Source: Verrucomicrobiota bacterium
GTDB taxonomy: Bacteria > Verrucomicrobiota > Verrucomicrobiia > CAIQCK01
Direction: 5' to 3'
DNA length: 64,000 nucleotides
Assembly (NCBI GenBank): GCA_016235595.1
Contig: JACRJX010000041.1
Coordinates: 248,001 to 312,000, forward strand
Positions 46,327 through 54,608 of this stretch are shown one piece after another. A program made the position numbers and the translations under genes. The notes beneath the pieces are model-generated. The model saw nothing but the letters and a program-made list of their open reading frames with translations. It was not told where the DNA came from and searched no databases. How positions within the stretch are numbered: the first letter of the stretch is position 1; each line of letters opens with the position of its first letter.

Positions 46327-48483
46327 TTACTTGGGTTGTGCCGCCCGGTGTTGTTTAGGCGGCTGGACCATCAACGACTCGATGACAGCAGCAAGTTTGG
46401 CAGGGTCGCCTTTGATTTTCACGTAGTAGTGACGGGTGATGGGACCTTGTTCCCACGTGGTGACGCCTTCCTCATCCACGGTCACGCGACCACCGCGAAC
46501 GGCTCTCCAAAGTTCCGGTTCCGCGCCGCGCACGGCGTAAAGCGCGGCGCCCTGGTCCCAACTTGGCTGGCCGCCTTCGATGGCGGGGCGTTTGCCGAAC
46601 GGTTTAAGTTCGTAGGCGCGGCGGACAGGATTGTTCGCCGGTGTTTGCTTCAAGGCTGCGCCGGTGATGAGGACGTTGCCGACCTCGAAGCCGTGCCAAA
46701 CGAGTTCGGTGGGCCATTCCGCCGCGGCAACACGCGCAGCCTCGCGATGGGTGCGGACGTTCGTCTCAGGCCGCTTGCTCTTCGGGAACTCGCCGCCCAT
46801 GACAACCAGCCGGCGCACTTTTGCGAGCACCAGTGCCGGTTCACGCCGCCAGAGTTCGGCGAGGTTGGAGAACGCACCGATACTGCAAATCGTCACGCTG
46901 TCGTCGGGCTGAGCAGCGAGCACCTTGCGGTAGATGTCGAGCGCGTCGGGCATCTGATCGTCGGGCTTGGCGTTATGCGGAAACTCGTCGCGCAGGGCAC
47001 GTGTGAAGGCGCTGGTGCGCTGGAGATCCGTTGGGCCAACCTTGTCGGTGCCCATGGGGATGTTTGGCCGGCCATAGTAGGTGTTGATGACATCTACAGC
47101 AGCGGCCGAGGCGTTGGTCTTGTCCTTGCGGTTGGTGACAACGGCGAGGAGTTCACACTCGCCACGGTCGGCCAGCGCGTGGAGCAACGCCAACGCACCC
47201 GCATCGTCGCAGTCGCCCGACATGTCGGTGTCGAGGATGACACGGACGCGCGCGGGCTTCGGCTTCGGGCCGAGCGCCTTGTTGACGAGGATGCGCGGCT
47301 TGGCGGCGGGCGAGACGAATTTGCCGGCCAGCACGTCCTCCTCGCGAAACTTCGCCATCAGGATCTCAGCGTCCGTATGGCGGTTCCAGTCGTAGAGGAT
47401 GTGGATGAGACCGTCAGGCGCCTGGAACCCATCCGGATACGACACGCCTGCGCGTTCGTCAAGCAACAGGCCGCCGCGCCAGGTCTTGCCGTCGTCATCG
47501 GAGAGAAATGCTGACATGTGCGAACGCTTTGGCAGGCGCTGGTCGGTCGGCCCGTTTTTCACCAGCAGCAGCCGGCCCGACGCGAGCCGCCGGATGAAGA
47601 AGCGCGCGCTCACGTTCTTGATTGTCGCCGGCTTCGGCTCGCTCCACGTGCGGCCTTGGTCCGTGGAGTAGCTCTCCGCCATGCCATACTTCGTGCGCGC
47701 ATGCATCCAGAGCCGGCCGTCGCGCAATTCCACGATCATGTGCTCGTCAAAATCACTTTCCGGAAACGCCACTCCACCGCGCCGCGTCCACGTATTGCCC
47801 TGATCGGTCGAGACGAGGACGTTCGCCATGCGATCCACGTCCAAGTCGTGATGAGCTTCGCGGAACTTGGCCGGGTTGATCTTGTCGCGCGTCCACAGTG
47901 ACACCGGCAGGAGCCAATCCCCATTCTTGAGCACGGTCGGTTTGTTCAGCGTACAACCATCAGCAATGCGCACAGGCTTCGACCATACTGGCTCGGCAGC
48001 ATCGGGATTGTCGCATCGAATATACCAGTCACCGGCGCGTCCATCGAAGAATCCGACCAGGCTTTGGTCGAAGAACAGCCACACGCGGCCGAGAGGATCG
48101 GTCCAGACGTTGCCAACCAACGCGCGCCGCTGCGGTTTGCCGCTCGGGTCAGCAGCACCGATGACAAGGCGCGGCTTGGACCACGTGTTCCCGCCGTCGT
48201 CGCTGGTAGCGAGAATGAAGTAGGTATCCGGTCTGTCGCCGGTGCCGGTCCAGCAACCCCAGATGCGGCCCTTTGGCGTGCGATCCATGCCGAGGATCAT
48301 GGCGCCGGAACGCGCCTCGTCCTGATACTCCGGGCCGGGCGAAGTGATGATTAGAGGTGGCTGCAACGACTCATCAAGCACCTCACGGGGAGGCGGTGGC
48401 ACAACCGGTTCGGCAGCGCGGACGCAGACGGCGGCAGCTACGAAAAACAAAACCGACGTTTGCCACAGGCAACAAAGATTCAT
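46327..48483 (-). CDS. Sialidase-like propeller fused to a nucleoside hydrolase
   Basis: 718 residues in one open frame. A Sec signal covers about 1-24. Residues about 40-390 are a BNR/Asp-box propeller with SDDGGNTW, STDQGNTW, STDQGRTW and SDDDGKTW. The FRIP motif of classical sialidases is not seen, so true sialidase activity is uncertain. After a KALGPKPKP linker, residues about 405-718 form an inosine-uridine nucleoside hydrolase with the metal-binding DTDMSGDCDD, IGAFSNLAELW and the late QPSWDQGAAL Asp. These sites look intact. Such enzymes split N-glycosidic bonds of ribonucleosides. GAGGA lies 7 nt before the ATG. It sits 28 nt after a TIM-barrel gene and 7 nt before the GH42-like gene. 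An exported two-step glycan or nucleoside-sugar hydrolase is inferred. Confidence 0.86.
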   Translation of the reverse strand: MNLCCLWQTSVLFFVAAAVCVRAAEPVVPPPPREVLDESLQPPLIITSPGPEYQDEARSGAMILGMDRTPKGRIWGCWTGTGDRPDTYFILATSDDGGNTWSKPRLVIGAADPSGKPQRRALVGNVWTDPLGRVWLFFDQSLVGFFDGRAGDWYIRCDNPDAAEPVWSKPVRIADGCTLNKPTVLKNGDWLLPVSLWTRDKINPAKFREAHHDLDVDRMANVLVSTDQGNTWTRRGGVAFPESDFDEHMIVELRDGRLWMHARTKYGMAESYSTDQGRTWSEPKPATIKNVSARFFIRRLASGRLLLVKNGPTDQRLPKRSHMSAFLSDDDGKTWRGGLLLDERAGVSYPDGFQAPDGLIHILYDWNRHTDAEILMAKFREEDVLAGKFVSPAAKPRILVNKALGPKPKPARVRVILDTDMSGDCDDAGALALLHALADRGECELLAVVTNRKDKTNASAAAVDVINTYYGRPNIPMGTDKVGPTDLQRTSAFTRALRDEFPHNAKPDDQMPDALDIYRKVLAAQPDDSVTICSIGAFSNLAELWRREPALVLAKVRRLVVMGGEFPKSKRPETNVRTHREAARVAAAEWPTELVWHGFEVGNVLITGAALKQTPANNPVRRAYELKPFGKRPAIEGGQPSWDQGAALYAVRGAEPELWRAVRGGRVTVDEEGVTTWEQGPITRHYYVKIKGDPAKLAAVIESLMVQPPKQHRAAQPK

Positions 48484-48512
48484 AGTTGGATCCTCGACGA
48501 CTTTTGTTTCAT

Positions 48513-49538
48513 TCAACTCAACTCGCCCAATGACCGCACATAGTCAATCGAAGCGAGCAGGTCGTTCAGGTAGTCGCCAATATCGTCGGACTTGGTAACT
48601 CCGTGGAACGTTTCGACTTCGAAGCTGAACGGGCCAAAAAAGCCCGCCTCATGCAGGATGGTGAACACCCGCCTGAAATCAACCTCGCCCCGGCCGAGCC
48701 GTGGCAACGTGTGTGCCGCTTTGGTCTTGCCGCGAATGATGTCTTTGAGATGCACGTGGAAGACGTGCCTGGCCAAAGCCCGAAGCTCACGGGCTGCGTC
48801 GTCGGCTTTGAACGCTTCGTTGTAGAAGAGGATGTTGGCCGTGTCGAAATTAATCCCCAGATTCGAGTGACCGACTTCCTTCATTGTCCGCAGCGCCTCC
48901 GCTGCGTTGGCCATGATGCCGCCGTGGATTTCGAGCGCGATGCGAACATTTTTCCGGGCGCCATACGCAGCCACGTCGCGCAGCATGGAGTAGATGAAAT
49001 CGCGCGCGTCGTTTTCGGCCTTCGTTTCGGAAGGGGTTGAAGCGCCTGCCGCATGAGACAGCGCCTTGTGATGGCAACCCATCACCAGCGTTCGCGCGCC
49101 AAGCCGTTGCGCGAAATCAATGCGCCGCTTGATGATGTTCTCAGCTCCGGGATAACCCGTATAGCCAAACAGGTCCACGCTCTCCACGCTGAAACCATCG
49201 CGGGCTATCAGTGACTGAAGGTCTGGAAAGCTATACCGCCAGTCGCCTCCCAGTGGGGCCTCGACCATCAGTTCCGGCACCAGCGACTTCGGACGGGCCT
49301 GTTCGACGGGCACCTCAAGCTGTCGGATCGGCGTCTTCTTGATCTGATCGATGCATTGGGCGAGATCGAATCGTCCCCAGGTGAAGCAATTCAGGCTGAC
49401 AGAAAACGAGTTTTGCCTGCCGCTGGTGGATGCACGAGGCGTGTTCTTGTTCTCTGCGCCGAAGACGGGATTATCGCCAAGCGTCGCAGCGGCGGCACAA
49501 GTGGTCATGAACTGGCGTCTGCTGATGGAAGCTGTCAT
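48513..49538 (-). CDS. Tat-exported xylose-isomerase-like TIM-barrel protein (copy 2)
   Basis: 341 residues. The N-terminus carries a Tat motif (ISRRQFMTTCAAAATLG). The barrel strands are typical of the family: FSVESVDLFGYTGYPG, LGARTLVMGCHH, VRIALEIHGGIM (Glu and His ligands), LGINFDTANILFYNE (Asp), HVFHVHLKDI (His) and PFSFEVETFHG (final Glu), so a complete divalent-metal site can be traced. It differs clearly from the copy at 42305-43231, so this is not a recent duplicate. It is the first gene of the minus-strand run and lies divergent to the double-propeller gene. Substrate unknown. An unphosphorylated sugar is likely, given export. Confidence 0.78.
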   Translation of the reverse strand: MTASISRRQFMTTCAAAATLGDNPVFGAENKNTPRASTSGRQNSFSVSLNCFTWGRFDLAQCIDQIKKTPIRQLEVPVEQARPKSLVPELMVEAPLGGDWRYSFPDLQSLIARDGFSVESVDLFGYTGYPGAENIIKRRIDFAQRLGARTLVMGCHHKALSHAAGASTPSETKAENDARDFIYSMLRDVAAYGARKNVRIALEIHGGIMANAAEALRTMKEVGHSNLGINFDTANILFYNEAFKADDAARELRALARHVFHVHLKDIIRGKTKAAHTLPRLGRGEVDFRRVFTILHEAGFFGPFSFEVETFHGVTKSDDIGDYLNDLLASIDYVRSLGELS

Positions 49539-49658
49539 GTTGAATACCTTTCGCTGGGTCGGAGTTGCTCAGAATTTGATTGTCTCGCTCCGCGTGGTCA
49601 TCCATCACAATACGTCACTCGAAGCGTGGGGATTATTTTGCGCGAAATGGCTGCGTCG

Positions 49659-49686
49659 TTGCAATCATTCCTTTGGTGATTACACT
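49659..49686 (+). promoter_or_regulatory. Sigma70-like promoter for a predicted leaderless double-propeller mRNA
   Basis: TTGCAA (49659-49664), a 16-nt spacer and TACACT (49681-49686) end 9 nt before the ATG at 49696. Each hexamer matches consensus at four of six positions. No Shine-Dalgarno precedes the ATG. Confidence 0.35.
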
Positions 49687-49695
49687 GCTGTCCAC

Positions 49696-52356
49696 ATGAA
49701 GACCCTCGCCATTATCTTTTCGTTGTGTGCTGTCATCGCTCACGCCGACACACCGCTGCCGCCACTCAACCTCAAGCCTGGCTCCGAATACGCCGACGGG
49801 GCGCGGATGTTCCAGGGCATCCCGGCGATCGAGCGCGCACCCAACGGACGGCTCTGGGCCGCTTGGTATGGCGGCGGCGTTACCGAGGACAAGCACAACT
49901 ACATCATCCTCACGACCAGCGGCGACGACGGCAAAACATGGCAGCGGACGCTCATCTTCGACCCCGACCGCGACGGCCCGGTGCGCGCGTTCGATCCCTG
50001 CCTCTGGCATGATCCCGATGGCAGACTCTGGCTCTTCTGGGCGCAACGACCCGACAACAGACCGGCCGACTGTATTGCCATCACAACGACTGACTCTGGC
50101 AACGCTGCGGCAAAGTGGTCCGCGCCGCGCCGTGTGTTCGAGGGCATCATGATGAACAAGCCGACGGTGGCCGCTGACGGTCGCTGGCTGTTGCCGGCGG
50201 CAGTGTGGGGCACCAACGGCAGCGCACGGGTCATCGCCAGTTCCGACCGCGGCGCCACATTCGCGCAAATCGGTTCAGCGAACGTTCCGAACCCGAAAGA
50301 TCGCAACTGCGATGAACACATGCTCGTTCAGCGCAAAGACAATTCGCTTTGGATGCTGGTGCGCACCCGATATGGCATCGGCGAAAGCACATCGAAAGAC
50401 GGCGGCAAGACCTGGACTGACGTCGCCCCGGCTTCGATTCCACATCCGGCCACGCGTTTCTTCATCCGTCGGCTCGCCAGCGGCCGGTTGTTGTTGGTTC
50501 GACACAATCCGCCCAAAGAAGCCAGAGTCCGCTCGCACCTGACTGCGTATCTCTCCGACGACGACGGCCGTACCTGGAAAGGCGGCCTGTTGCTCGACGA
50601 ACGCCGCAACGTTTCCTATCCCGACGGCGTGCAGGCGGCCGATGGCTTCATCTACGTCATCTACGATTTCGAGCGCATACGCGACAAAGAGATTCTCATG
50701 GCCACGTTCGCCGAGGACGACGTGTTTGCCGGCAAAACCGTGTCGCCCAAGAGCCGGTTGCGCATCCGGGTCAACAAAGCCAACGGTGTCAACCCGACGT
50801 TGGAGTCGCGCGGAAAGAAGTCCGCCAACGCCGACGGCGTGCCGTTGCTCGAAGGCCCCGGGTCCGAGATCGAGTTCAACGAAGGTCAGGCTGACACGCT
50901 CGTTCCCGGCGTGAAACTTTTCCTCGACCGCATCTACCCGGCAAATGAAGTGCCGGCAGCGTTGCGCGGCAAGTACTTCGTTCGCTTTAGCATCACCGGA
51001 GGGAAGGCCATTTGCCGCAGACCCGGCGTTGTCTATGTGCTGACACCCTCCGCTGGCCGCCAGCGCGACAGTCTCGCGGTGTGGCTGCCGAAACATGGCT
51101 TCAAGAAGGCGAACGTCCCCGAGTTCATGCTCTTCGACGGCGAGCAGAACGTCTGCTCCGTTTTCCAAAAGGAAATGAAGCAGGACGAGACGCTCGCGCT
51201 TGGCAAATGGGGCGTGCTGGTGCTCGCAGGCAAGGACGCAAAACTAAGCCGGCTCTCTTCCGTCGAGCTCGCCGCCGACCCGGACGCGTTGCAGTTGTGG
51301 GATGCGAAGGTCCCCTTCCCTCCCTACGAGGAAATGCGCGATCTCGACGTGGTGACGCACGTGCAGGTCGAGCGCGCCCAACGCGGCGGCTTCCACTACC
51401 TGCACGAGCCGGCCATCGCGTGGCACAATGGCATCCTTCACGCCGGCTGGGCCAACCACCGGCTGTTCGAGGCCAACGAGAAGGACGAGCTGCTGCGCGG
51501 TCGTCGTTCCACGGACGGCAGCCTGACATGGAGTCCCGCGACAACTTGGATCGCTCCTCCATCTCTGGGCGGCGAGTCGTGGAACCATCCCGTCATCATC
51601 TCGCACCAAAGCAAGCTGTGGGGCTTCTTTACGCGTTGGGAAAAAGAGGTGCCACGCGCGGAAATCTTTAACTTCGACGAAGCGAAGCAGACGTGGCAAC
51701 CGATGCAAGCGCACATCCCCGGTTTCATCCCGTTCACACCGCCGCGGAAAATGCGCGATGGCAATTGGATCATCGGCGGCGAGCTTGGCTGGACCGAAGC
51801 CGCCGTCGCCATCAGCCGCGGCGATGACTTCACACAGTGGGAAACCGTGAAGATTCCGCGGCCAGACACAATGAAACTACTGTTCCCCGAGACGACGTTG
51901 TTCGAGCGCGGCCAGACACTCATCGCCATCTGCCGGCCCCGCGACATGAAAACCGCCCCTGCTTCGGTCAGCAAAGACTGTGGCCGCACATGGACGCCAC
52001 TCTCGTTGAGCAACTTCCCGCTCTCTCAAAGCAAGCCCCTCTGCGGCCGGCTCAGCACAGGCCAGCAATACCTCATCACCTGCAACCTCGAACAAGGCCG
52101 TTGCTTGCTGAGCATCGCCGTGACCGCGCCCGACGGCGACACATTCTGCCGCGTTTGGAAAATCCGGCATCAACAGACACCCGTGCGTCGGTTGCTGGGT
52201 TCACCGAGTGGCAAAAAGACGCACATCGGCGGCAACACCGAATGGTCCTATCCCGCCGCTGTCGAGCATGAGGGCAAGCTCTACGCCATCTACACCCACG
52301 GCAAGGAAGACTGCGCTCTCTCGATCATCCCCGTCTCAACGCTGGCCGTGCGATAG
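49696..52356 (+). CDS. Exported double sialidase-like propeller protein
   Basis: 886 residues. A Sec signal (about 1-18) precedes a first Asp-box propeller (about 30-355; SGDDGKTW, SSDRGATF, SKDGGKTW, SDDDGRTW), a middle beta-rich domain without recognised family (about 375-590; RGKYFVRFSI and GVVYVLTPSAGRQ stretches) and a second propeller (about 600-886; STDGSLTW, SKDCGRTW). The first propeller matches that of the sialidase-nucleoside hydrolase, down to FFIRRLASGRLLLV and the closing VNKANG. No FRIP motif is visible in either propeller, so catalysis is uncertain. The ATG at 49696 begins the signal exactly. The longer upstream frame is antisense to the TIM-barrel gene. Confidence 0.72.
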   Translation: MKTLAIIFSLCAVIAHADTPLPPLNLKPGSEYADGARMFQGIPAIERAPNGRLWAAWYGGGVTEDKHNYIILTTSGDDGKTWQRTLIFDPDRDGPVRAFDPCLWHDPDGRLWLFWAQRPDNRPADCIAITTTDSGNAAAKWSAPRRVFEGIMMNKPTVAADGRWLLPAAVWGTNGSARVIASSDRGATFAQIGSANVPNPKDRNCDEHMLVQRKDNSLWMLVRTRYGIGESTSKDGGKTWTDVAPASIPHPATRFFIRRLASGRLLLVRHNPPKEARVRSHLTAYLSDDDGRTWKGGLLLDERRNVSYPDGVQAADGFIYVIYDFERIRDKEILMATFAEDDVFAGKTVSPKSRLRIRVNKANGVNPTLESRGKKSANADGVPLLEGPGSEIEFNEGQADTLVPGVKLFLDRIYPANEVPAALRGKYFVRFSITGGKAICRRPGVVYVLTPSAGRQRDSLAVWLPKHGFKKANVPEFMLFDGEQNVCSVFQKEMKQDETLALGKWGVLVLAGKDAKLSRLSSVELAADPDALQLWDAKVPFPPYEEMRDLDVVTHVQVERAQRGGFHYLHEPAIAWHNGILHAGWANHRLFEANEKDELLRGRRSTDGSLTWSPATTWIAPPSLGGESWNHPVIISHQSKLWGFFTRWEKEVPRAEIFNFDEAKQTWQPMQAHIPGFIPFTPPRKMRDGNWIIGGELGWTEAAVAISRGDDFTQWETVKIPRPDTMKLLFPETTLFERGQTLIAICRPRDMKTAPASVSKDCGRTWTPLSLSNFPLSQSKPLCGRLSTGQQYLITCNLEQGRCLLSIAVTAPDGDTFCRVWKIRHQQTPVRRLLGSPSGKKTHIGGNTEWSYPAAVEHEGKLYAIYTHGKEDCALSIIPVSTLAVR

Positions 52357-52416
52357 AACACAGATGGAGGATTTGCAGGAACGTTCGCATCGGCCTTGAC
52401 GCAGCAGGCACCAACG

Positions 52417-52432
52417 CGACGGTGTCCCGTCG
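52417..52432. terminator. Hairpin in the convergent gap after the double-propeller gene
   Basis: CGACGG (52417-52422) pairs with CCGTCG (52427-52432) around a 4-nt loop, 61 nt after one stop codon and 26 nt before the opposing one. No T-run follows, so its role is uncertain. Confidence 0.25.
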
Positions 52433-52457
52433 TCCGGTGAAAGACGGCACAAACGGT

Positions 52458-53252
52458 TTAGTCAATCACCACGGTCACACCCAGACCCAGCGAAACGAAA
52501 TCCGCTCCGAATTTCGCCTTCAAGATATTTACGGCTGACGCCCCGGTACAATGGGAGGGGGCGGCTTTCTGAACTTTGAGTTCCTTCAATCGGGCAGCAA
52601 CAGCCTCAACCTCAGCAGGAGTTTTATCGAGCAGATGGAAGCCGCCAGCAATCAGATGAATGCGCCCGCCAATCGAATCCGCAACTTTTTCCACGATTCG
52701 TTCAATCCCAGGATGGGCGCACCCCGTAAGGATGACCCACCCCCGCGGAGAGCGCAGCGCCAGCGCGTGCTCCTTGATTTTTTCTCCCAACACACCAGTG
52801 AGGATCGCGCCCGGACAAAGTTCGCGGTTCTGTTGCGCGGCCGGAAAGACCTGCGCCGTTCGAGCCGCCGTCTGACGCCTCACGATGGGAGAAGGATCGG
52901 GTGGCAAATAGACGACCGCCTTGGGAACCTGTTCCAGTAGCGCGCCAAGACCTCCAGCATGGTCACCATGTGCATGTGATAGAACCACGATATCCACTTC
53001 GGAAAGGTTCACGCCGAGACGCCGCGCGTTCTCGACAAGAATCGGCCCCTTCGCTCCCGTATCGAAAAGAATGACTTTATCAAGCCCCCGGATCAGACAA
53101 GAGAAGCCCCAATCCTTCGTGAGCGATTCGTGAGTCCCCTGGTTGTCGTAGAGAACCGTCAAAGTGACAGGCGTGGCCTTGCTTTCTCCCCACGCACACG
53201 CCGTGAGACCGCAGGCCAGCAGAAAGACACCGAAGATGGAACGGATTCTCAT
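52458..53252 (-). CDS. Exported MBL-fold metallohydrolase, probable lipoprotein
   Basis: 264 residues. The N-terminus has a lipobox (LTAC with Cys19), which suggests lipid anchoring; ordinary signal cleavage remains possible. The metallo-beta-lactamase motif is HAHGDH (93-98), followed by a His in GCAHPGIERIVEKV and the late HCTG. This arrangement resembles the subgroup related to the archaeal dihydropterin-type synthases, with the strands KVILFDTGAKG and VDIVVLSH before the motif. Function is unknown. Fold members hydrolyse many substrates. GAAAGGA lies before the ATG at 53252. It is the last of the minus-strand run, 105 nt after the dehydratase gene. Confidence 0.75.
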   Translation of the reverse strand: MRIRSIFGVFLLACGLTACAWGESKATPVTLTVLYDNQGTHESLTKDWGFSCLIRGLDKVILFDTGAKGPILVENARRLGVNLSEVDIVVLSHAHGDHAGGLGALLEQVPKAVVYLPPDPSPIVRRQTAARTAQVFPAAQQNRELCPGAILTGVLGEKIKEHALALRSPRGWVILTGCAHPGIERIVEKVADSIGGRIHLIAGGFHLLDKTPAEVEAVAARLKELKVQKAAPSHCTGASAVNILKAKFGADFVSLGLGVTVVID

Positions 53253-53357
53253 ACGCGTGATTCCTTTCACATGTTTCTCTATCGGCAACTGGAACTACAG
53301 AACTGCCCTGACTTGTTGTTGGGTCATGCCAACACCCAGCCTTGTCGCCTCCTGATT

Positions 53358-54608
53358 TTACCAATCCACCACAGAGCCGTCGTCGGGATCGTAGGTTTCC
53401 GGGTCGCGCCAGTTGTGATCGATCTTGGCAGCCAGCGCGTTTTCGTCCAGCTCAATACCCAAGCCCGGTCCGGTCGGCACAGCGATGTAGCCCTTCTCGA
53501 TACGGAACGGAGTCTTGATATAGCCCTCGCCGAGCGACACCTGTTCCTGACAGAGGAAGTTCGGTATCGAAGCGGCTAATTGCAGGCCGGCGGCAAGCGA
53601 GATCGGGCCAAGCGGGTTGTGCGGCGCGATGGGCACGTAATAAGCTTCGGCCATGCCAGCGATGAGCCGGCATTCGGTGATGCCGCCCGCGTGGCAGAGA
53701 TCCGGCTGGAGGATACTGGCCGCGCGCTTTTCCAAAATCTCACGAAAGCCCCACTTGGTGAAAATACGCTCACCAGTGGCAATCGGCAGGTGTGTGCCAC
53801 GCGCGATGTCAGCGAGCACGTCCACGTTCTGGCACTGGACCGGTTCCTCGATGAAGAACGGCTGATATGGCTCAAGCGCCTTGATCAACAGCTTCGAGGT
53901 CTGCGGCTGGATGGCACCGTGAAAATCAATCGCGATATCCGCGCCAGGGCCGGCCGCTTCGCGCTTGGCGGCGAACTGCGCGACAGCGCGATCCACGATC
54001 TCCTTGCTGGCAATGTATTTGCCGTTGCGCCCCAAGCCCAGGCCGGTCTTGAACGTCGTGAAGCCAAGCGCCTTCTTCTTGGCAATGTCCTCAGGGCTGC
54101 CTGCGCCGGCATAGACGCGAACGCGGTCGCGCGTCGGCCCGCCGAGCAGTTCGTGGACGGGCACGCCCAGCGCCTTGCCCTTGACATCCCACAGCGCCTG
54201 ATCAATCCCGCTCAACGCACTCGTGAGAATCGGCCCGCCTCGATAGAACGCGTGGCGATAGATGGCCTGCCAGTGATGCACGACACGGCGCGGGTCCTTG
54301 CCGACGAGATAGGGGGCGATTTCCTCGATGGCTGTCTTGCACGTCAACGCGCGCCCTTCGAGAATCGGCTCGCCCAGTCCGATGATGCCAGCGTTGGTGT
54401 GGACCTTGAGGAACAGCCAACGCGGTTTGACGAGGAACGTCTCCAGCTTGGTGATCTTCAGCGAATCGCGCGGCGCGACCGGGGCGTCTTTGGCATGAGT
54501 TTGCTCCGCTGCTTCCAATTGCGAGAACAACATCCCCAAGCCGACGGCGCCGAACATCTTCCCCGCCGCTTCACGGCGCGATAAACATGACCTGGGTTTC
54601 GTCTTCAT
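53358..54608 (-). CDS. Galactonate-type dehydratase (enolase superfamily), Tat-like signal
   Basis: 416 residues. A possible twin-arginine motif (LSRREAAGKMFGAVGLGMLF) stands at the N-terminus. The remainder is a mandelate racemase/muconate lactonising enzyme-type barrel: GVPVHELLGG, the metal-binding Asp of DIAIDFHG, Glu in FFIEEPVQ and Glu in IATGERIF, plus QPDLCHAGGITE and the general acid His in APHNPLGPIS. This pattern fits D-galactonate dehydratase, although related acid-sugar dehydratases share it. The 4-nt overlap with the M14 peptidase gene (54605-54608) shows coupling. Placement near uxaC suggests uronate or aldonate catabolism. The late Asp-rich tail (DPETYDPDDGSVVDW) is typical. 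Confidence 0.82.
   Translation of the reverse strand: MKTKPRSCLSRREAAGKMFGAVGLGMLFSQLEAAEQTHAKDAPVAPRDSLKITKLETFLVKPRWLFLKVHTNAGIIGLGEPILEGRALTCKTAIEEIAPYLVGKDPRRVVHHWQAIYRHAFYRGGPILTSALSGIDQALWDVKGKALGVPVHELLGGPTRDRVRVYAGAGSPEDIAKKKALGFTTFKTGLGLGRNGKYIASKEIVDRAVAQFAAKREAAGPGADIAIDFHGAIQPQTSKLLIKALEPYQPFFIEEPVQCQNVDVLADIARGTHLPIATGERIFTKWGFREILEKRAASILQPDLCHAGGITECRLIAGMAEAYYVPIAPHNPLGPISLAAGLQLAASIPNFLCQEQVSLGEGYIKTPFRIEKGYIAVPTGPGLGIELDENALAAKIDHNWRDPETYDPDDGSVVDW

Noticed and set aside
46327-52356. Confident naming of the Asp-box propellers as sialidases
   Set aside because: Asp-boxes are present, but the FRIP/YRIP motif and arginine triad cannot be traced, so only sialidase-like is claimed.
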